From assembly GCA_016278515.1 (NCBI GenBank), contig JADQBR010000067.1, positions 62,001-126,000 on the forward strand: a stretch of DNA of 64,000 bases, read 5' to 3'. Under the pieces are notes generated by a model. It saw only the letters and a program-made list of their open reading frames with translations, searched no databases and was not told the origin of the DNA. The position numbers and the translations under genes are program-made. This document shows positions 60,485 through 64,000 of the stretch, piece by piece; position 1 is the stretch's first letter, and each line of letters begins with the position of its first letter. Source of the DNA: Bacillota bacterium. Its GTDB lineage: Bacteria; Bacillota; JADQBR01.

Positions 60485-61888
60485 TAAGGTAAGCACCGTA
60501 AATATTTCTAACCGCCCCAGCAACATTAGGAAACTCATAAACATTTTATAGCCGCCACCGTAGAAAGAATAATTTTCGGTCGGTCCCACCAACTGTAAGC
60601 CGGGACCGATATTACCAAGAGTTGCGGCAACACTTGTAAAACCAGTTACCAAATCCACACCAGCTGTTACCACTATCAACGTAGATAGACCCATAATTAA
60701 CACATACAAAAAGAAAAATTGAAGAACATTAACGATGATTCTATCGGAAATAGTCCGTTTGTCAATTTTTAGGCTCAAAACAGCTCTCGGCCGTACCAAC
60801 TGTCTTAACTCCAATAGTGAATGCTTAACTAAGATTAAGATTCGACCAACTTTAACTGAGCCCCCAGTTGATCCGGCACTTCCTCCCACGAACATCAAAA
60901 ACACCAGTATCCCTTTAGCTAAGCCTGACCACTGATTAAAGTCTGCTGTGGCATAGCCGGTAGTAGTGGTGATAGATATCACCTGAAAAAATGCTTTAGT
61001 TAATGCCAATTCCTCGCCTGCGTTAAGTAGTATAATCCAAATAATAACCGAAGATAAAATAATTATTCCTGAATACAATCTAAATTCTTCATTTAACCAG
61101 AAAGCTTTTAAACGTTTACCTTTTAAAGCTTGATAATACAGGCTGAAATTAGCCCCGGCTATAAACATAAATATTATAATTATCCAATGTATCACTGGAC
61201 TGTAGGCTCCAATGCTTAGATTGCGTGAACTGAAGCCACCAGTAGCCATAGTACCGAAAGTATGTATCATTGACTCATACAAAGACATTTGCGCCAACCA
61301 CAAAATTAAGATTTCCGCCACAGAAATAATAACATAGGTTAACCACAGCACCTTGGCGGTTTCCTTAATTCGTGGCTTCAATTTTTCTGCACTAGGTCCA
61401 GGCACTTCTGCTTTGAACATCTGCATGCCGCCTGATCCTAGCTGACTTAAAGCAGCAATAAATAATGCCATGATGCCCATGCCGCCCAACCAGTGGGTTA
61501 GGCTTCGCCACATTAAAATACTCTTATCTACTCCCTCAATATCAGTCATTACACTAGCCCCGGTTGTTGTAAAACCGGACATAGTTTCAAAAAAAGCATC
61601 AGGAAAACTATTGAAGGTTCCTGACAGTAAAAAAGGGAGCAAACCTATTAATGTCGCTACTAACCAACCAAAGCTAACTACTGCAAACGCTTCCCTTTGT
61701 CGGATTTCACCCTTTGGTTTAATAAAGTAACTCAACAATAGGCCTATCACAATTGCCATAATCATTGGAATTAAAATTGGACTAAAAGCCTCTTTAAAGT
61801 ATACACTCCACACCAAAGGCAATATGAAAGAGACACCAATGATTGATATTAGCTTGCCCAATAAATGTATTACCGTTAAGTAACGCAA
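60458..61888 (-). CDS. trkH: Trk-type K+ transporter membrane subunit
   Basis: 476 residues with repeated M-P-M units. Selectivity-filter loops: TMSGFTTTGASV near 103, TMATGGFSSRN near 213, TTTTGYATAD near 305 and ATLGNIGPG near 425. Imports potassium with TrkA. TTG start after GGAAGGTGA, six bases after trkA stop. Confidence 0.93.
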   Translation of the reverse strand: MRYLTVIHLLGKLISIIGVSFILPLVWSVYFKEAFSPILIPMIMAIVIGLLLSYFIKPKGEIRQREAFAVVSFGWLVATLIGLLPFLLSGTFNSFPDAFFETMSGFTTTGASVMTDIEGVDKSILMWRSLTHWLGGMGIMALFIAALSQLGSGGMQMFKAEVPGPSAEKLKPRIKETAKVLWLTYVIISVAEILILWLAQMSLYESMIHTFGTMATGGFSSRNLSIGAYSPVIHWIIIIFMFIAGANFSLYYQALKGKRLKAFWLNEEFRLYSGIIILSSVIIWIILLNAGEELALTKAFFQVISITTTTGYATADFNQWSGLAKGILVFLMFVGGSAGSTGGSVKVGRILILVKHSLLELRQLVRPRAVLSLKIDKRTISDRIIVNVLQFFFLYVLIMGLSTLIVVTAGVDLVTGFTSVAATLGNIGPGLQLVGPTENYSFYGGGYKMFMSFLMLLGRLEIFTVLTLLIPTTWRR

Positions 61889-61894
61889 TATCGA

Positions 61895-63232
61895 TCACCT
61901 TCCTGCAAAAAGCTCTTCAACTTTATTGACTGCCTTAGGTAGAGCAAAGACCATTACTAAATCTCCAGCAAGAATAATATCTTTTCCTGTGGGAACGATT
62001 ACCTTATCACCTCGAGCAATTGCTCCAATAATTATGCCTCTTGGAAAGCGAATCTTTTCTAATGGCCTATTGATTATTCTTCCAGAATCGGGCGCCACCA
62101 TTTCCAACATTTCCGCCTTCGCACCACCCAACAAGGTTACAGAAATAATGTCTCCTCTACGAATATGCTTAAGAATTGCCGCCGCTGTAAGCATGCGTGG
62201 ACTGACTGCTACGTCCACACCTACCTTTTCCACTAATGGAACATAGTCGGACCTTCTGATTTGAGCAACCGTCTTTTTAACGCCAAGATGTTTTGCCAGT
62301 AATGATACCAATAAATTTACCTTGTCATCTCCTGTCACAGCCACTACCATATCAGACTGTGAAATATCCTCTTCTTCGAGCAGACTAATATCTGTACCAT
62401 CCCCATGAATTACCAAGGTTCTTTCCAACTGACTAGATAACTGTTGACACTTACGATAATCCTTCTCTATAATCTTTACTTTATAGTTGCTTCTTTCCAG
62501 TATTTTTGCAAGATTGAAGCCTATCCTGCCGCCTCCCAGGATGGTAACTTCACCAATATGCACTCGACTTTTACCCAATAACTGTTCAATATAAATCATT
62601 TCACTGGTTTCGGCCATAACAAATAATAAATCTTTTTCTTGAATTACGTCATCACCGCGGGGAATAATCATTTCTTGTTTTCTCAAAACAGCCACAATCA
62701 AATAAGGTATGTTAAAATTTAAATCAGCCAGCCTTTTCCCAATTACCGGAGCATGATCATCCACACATATTTCTAATAGCTGCACATGCCCGCCTGCATA
62801 GTATTCTACATTAAGAGCTTCAGGAATATCAGTAATTCTTGCAATAGTTTCAGCAGTAACCATTTCAGGGTTTATCACCAGATCAATGCCCATCGTCGTA
62901 TTGCGAAAACCTGAAGTCTCAACATATTCAGGGTTCCGCACCCTTGCAACAGTTTTATTGACGTGGTACTGCTTGGCAAGTAGACACGCAACAATATTAA
63001 TTTCATCAACTTCTGTTACGGCTATCAGTAAATCTGTATTTTCAATATCTGCAGCCAACAGAGTACTTATGCTAGCCCCGTTACCCTCAATAGTCTGTAC
63101 ATCTAGCTTCTCTTCTACGATTTTTAATCGCTCTTGGCTTTGTTCAATTAAATAAACATCGTGATTTTCGCCAGATAATTTCTCCGCTAAACTGAAGCCT
63201 ACCTTACCTGCCCCAATAATTATCACCTGCAA
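61895..63232 (-). CDS. trkA: Trk K+ transporter regulatory subunit
   Basis: 445 residues: two RCK_N domains (IIIGAGKVGFSLAEKL at 3 and VTILGGGRIGFNLAKIL near 225), each followed by an RCK_C domain. Binds NAD(H)/ATP and gates TrkH. TTG start after AAGGGGTGA. The long-form two-domain version. Confidence 0.93.
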   Translation of the reverse strand: MQVIIIGAGKVGFSLAEKLSGENHDVYLIEQSQERLKIVEEKLDVQTIEGNGASISTLLAADIENTDLLIAVTEVDEINIVACLLAKQYHVNKTVARVRNPEYVETSGFRNTTMGIDLVINPEMVTAETIARITDIPEALNVEYYAGGHVQLLEICVDDHAPVIGKRLADLNFNIPYLIVAVLRKQEMIIPRGDDVIQEKDLLFVMAETSEMIYIEQLLGKSRVHIGEVTILGGGRIGFNLAKILERSNYKVKIIEKDYRKCQQLSSQLERTLVIHGDGTDISLLEEEDISQSDMVVAVTGDDKVNLLVSLLAKHLGVKKTVAQIRRSDYVPLVEKVGVDVAVSPRMLTAAAILKHIRRGDIISVTLLGGAKAEMLEMVAPDSGRIINRPLEKIRFPRGIIIGAIARGDKVIVPTGKDIILAGDLVMVFALPKAVNKVEELFAGR

Positions 63233-63440
63233 TAGTAGTCACCCCTTTTAAAACACCAGTACCTTTTCGTGATAAAATACTGAATATCCTTCAAATTCCA
63301 TCTGTTTTAATTAACAACATAATGTATTATAATAGCAGCATGGCTAAATTCAAGAATTAAATTTATTTTATGTCAACAAATATGTTATAGTTAGAACATT
63401 TGATGAAGTGAAAACTTACATCAGGTGGAGTTTTTATCTA

Positions 63441-63590
63441 TCTGGTGTTTAGTTAAACCTATCCAGGAGCTTAGCGCCACTTATCCCCTTTCATCGGGGA
63501 CATTCCTGTCCCCAGCGGACAACCTAGGCTTCAGCAGGTGTGTCCCCATTCCCTAAGTGAAGTGGCGGTTAGCTATCGGATTAAGGGTAA
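63441..63590 (+). repeat. Dispersed copy of the 119-bp-type structured element
   Basis: AAACCTATCCAGGAGCTTAGCGCCACTT and the complementary arm AAGTGGCGGTTAGCTATCGG occur here as at 25.8 kb, with a longer insert between them that contains GGGGACATTCCTGTCCCC. It lies just upstream of the P-loop gene. The rest of the 63233-63612 gap shows nothing clear. Confidence 0.7.
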
Positions 63591-63612
63591 AGATAGTAAA
63601 AAGGAGGATTTT

Positions 63613-64000
63613 ATGGAAGTTTTTGCTCTTGTTGGATCCAGCGGCACGGGAAAAAGTCATCATGCCATTTCAGTAGCTTACCAAAACAATATTGATGCAA
63701 TCGTTGACGATGGACTAATTATTACCGGCAGTGAAGTTTTATCAGGAAAATCAGCTAAGCGCCAGCCTACCAAAATAGGTGCTATTCGCACGGCACTCTT
63801 TTCTGATGAAAATCATGCTTTGGAAGCGCGTCAGTCCATAAACAATCTGAGGCCATCAAAAATCCTTATTTTGGGAACTTCCGAGGGCATGATAAATAAA
63901 ATAGCCAGCAGATTAGAATTAACAAGTCCCAAGCAATATATCTACATTAATGATATTGCTAGTAGCGAAGAGATACAACGGGCACTTAATACAAGAAAAA
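63613..64000 (+). CDS. P-loop ATPase, cut by window end
   Basis: First 129 residues only. GSSGTGKSHH (Walker A) at 8, DDGLIITGSEVLSGKSAKRQPTKIGAIRTALF near 36, and LILGTSEGMINKIASRL near 88. AAGGAGG precedes the ATG. The nearest pattern I know is a Clostridia-specific ATP-binding protein that may carry a C-terminal Asp23-like part, but this is only a memory of the family and the rest is missing. Confidence 0.7.
   Translation, partial: MEVFALVGSSGTGKSHHAISVAYQNNIDAIVDDGLIITGSEVLSGKSAKRQPTKIGAIRTALFSDENHALEARQSINNLRPSKILILGTSEGMINKIASRLELTSPKQYIYINDIASSEEIQRALNTRK

Noticed and set aside
1-64000. Insertion sequences, prophage or integrative element
   Set aside because: No transposase, integrase or phage structural gene is present, and neither tRNA is flanked by an obvious repeat.

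Overview
The window comes from an AT-rich genome (by eye below 40% GC) that I place in the Bacillota, class Clostridia, near the Desulfotomaculum/Pelotomaculum-type Peptococcaceae. Supporting signs are strong AGGAGG-type ribosome binding sites with many TTG/GTG starts, sporulation genes (spoVB and a 22-residue spoVM), an SLH-domain amidase, lysine aminomutase osmolyte genes, split methylmalonyl-CoA mutase, and a class I iron-sulfur fumarase in two subunits. It is an anaerobe with multiheme cytochromes. Most genes lie on the minus strand. I see no insertion sequence, prophage, CRISPR array or rRNA; there are two tRNAs (Trp, Arg).

Layout. 0-2.2 kb: a TudS/DUF523 protein and an FAD oxidoreductase. 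2.3-9.2 kb: a cytochrome locus with a small tetraheme protein on the plus strand, then two parallel minus-strand modules, each with a heptaheme cytochrome c, a cytochrome b, Com-like zinc-ribbon proteins and tiny membrane proteins, and each preceded by terminator-type attenuators sharing a sequence motif. 9.3-16 kb: ddl, tRNA-Trp, an EF-G paralogue, spoVB, surE, lepB. 16-19.3 kb: the preQ0/queuosine operon queD-queC-DUF366-queE-folE-ypmA. 19.4-24.8 kb: a TPR protein, fur, a three-gene 2-hydroxyacyl-CoA-dehydratase/activase-like set, and a membrane protein. 24.8-30 kb: a secreted two-domain protein, a 119-bp-period repeat array, spoVM, a PlsY-like protein, an ATPase remnant, and a DinG helicase. 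30-43 kb: the methylmalonyl-CoA (succinate-propionate) cluster with malic enzyme, fumarase, a Na+-pumping decarboxylase, epimerase, mutase and succinyl-CoA ligase, plus a sigma-54 activator. 43-53.4 kb: ahcY, NERD and DUF3786 proteins, ablAB, tRNA-Arg, a PH protein, pduL, a sirtuin, PBP1A. 53.5-56 kb: feoAB with a Fur box. 56-64 kb: amidase, a DnaB/DnaD-like pair, trkH-trkA, and a P-loop ATPase cut by the window end.

How it fits together. The central cluster can run propionyl-CoA/methylmalonyl-CoA/succinyl-CoA/fumarate/malate/pyruvate in either direction, with the decarboxylase coupling the carboxyl step to a sodium gradient. The cytochrome modules look like membrane quinol-to-periplasm electron exits and are the most unusual part of the window: paralogous small proteins, a helix that is fused in one copy and a separate 37-residue gene in the other, and seven attenuators. 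Fur and its probable target feoAB both lie here. ablAB and trkAH suggest osmotic adaptation.

Limits: all calls come from reading the sequence. Family names are from recognised motifs, not searches, and residue positions are approximate.
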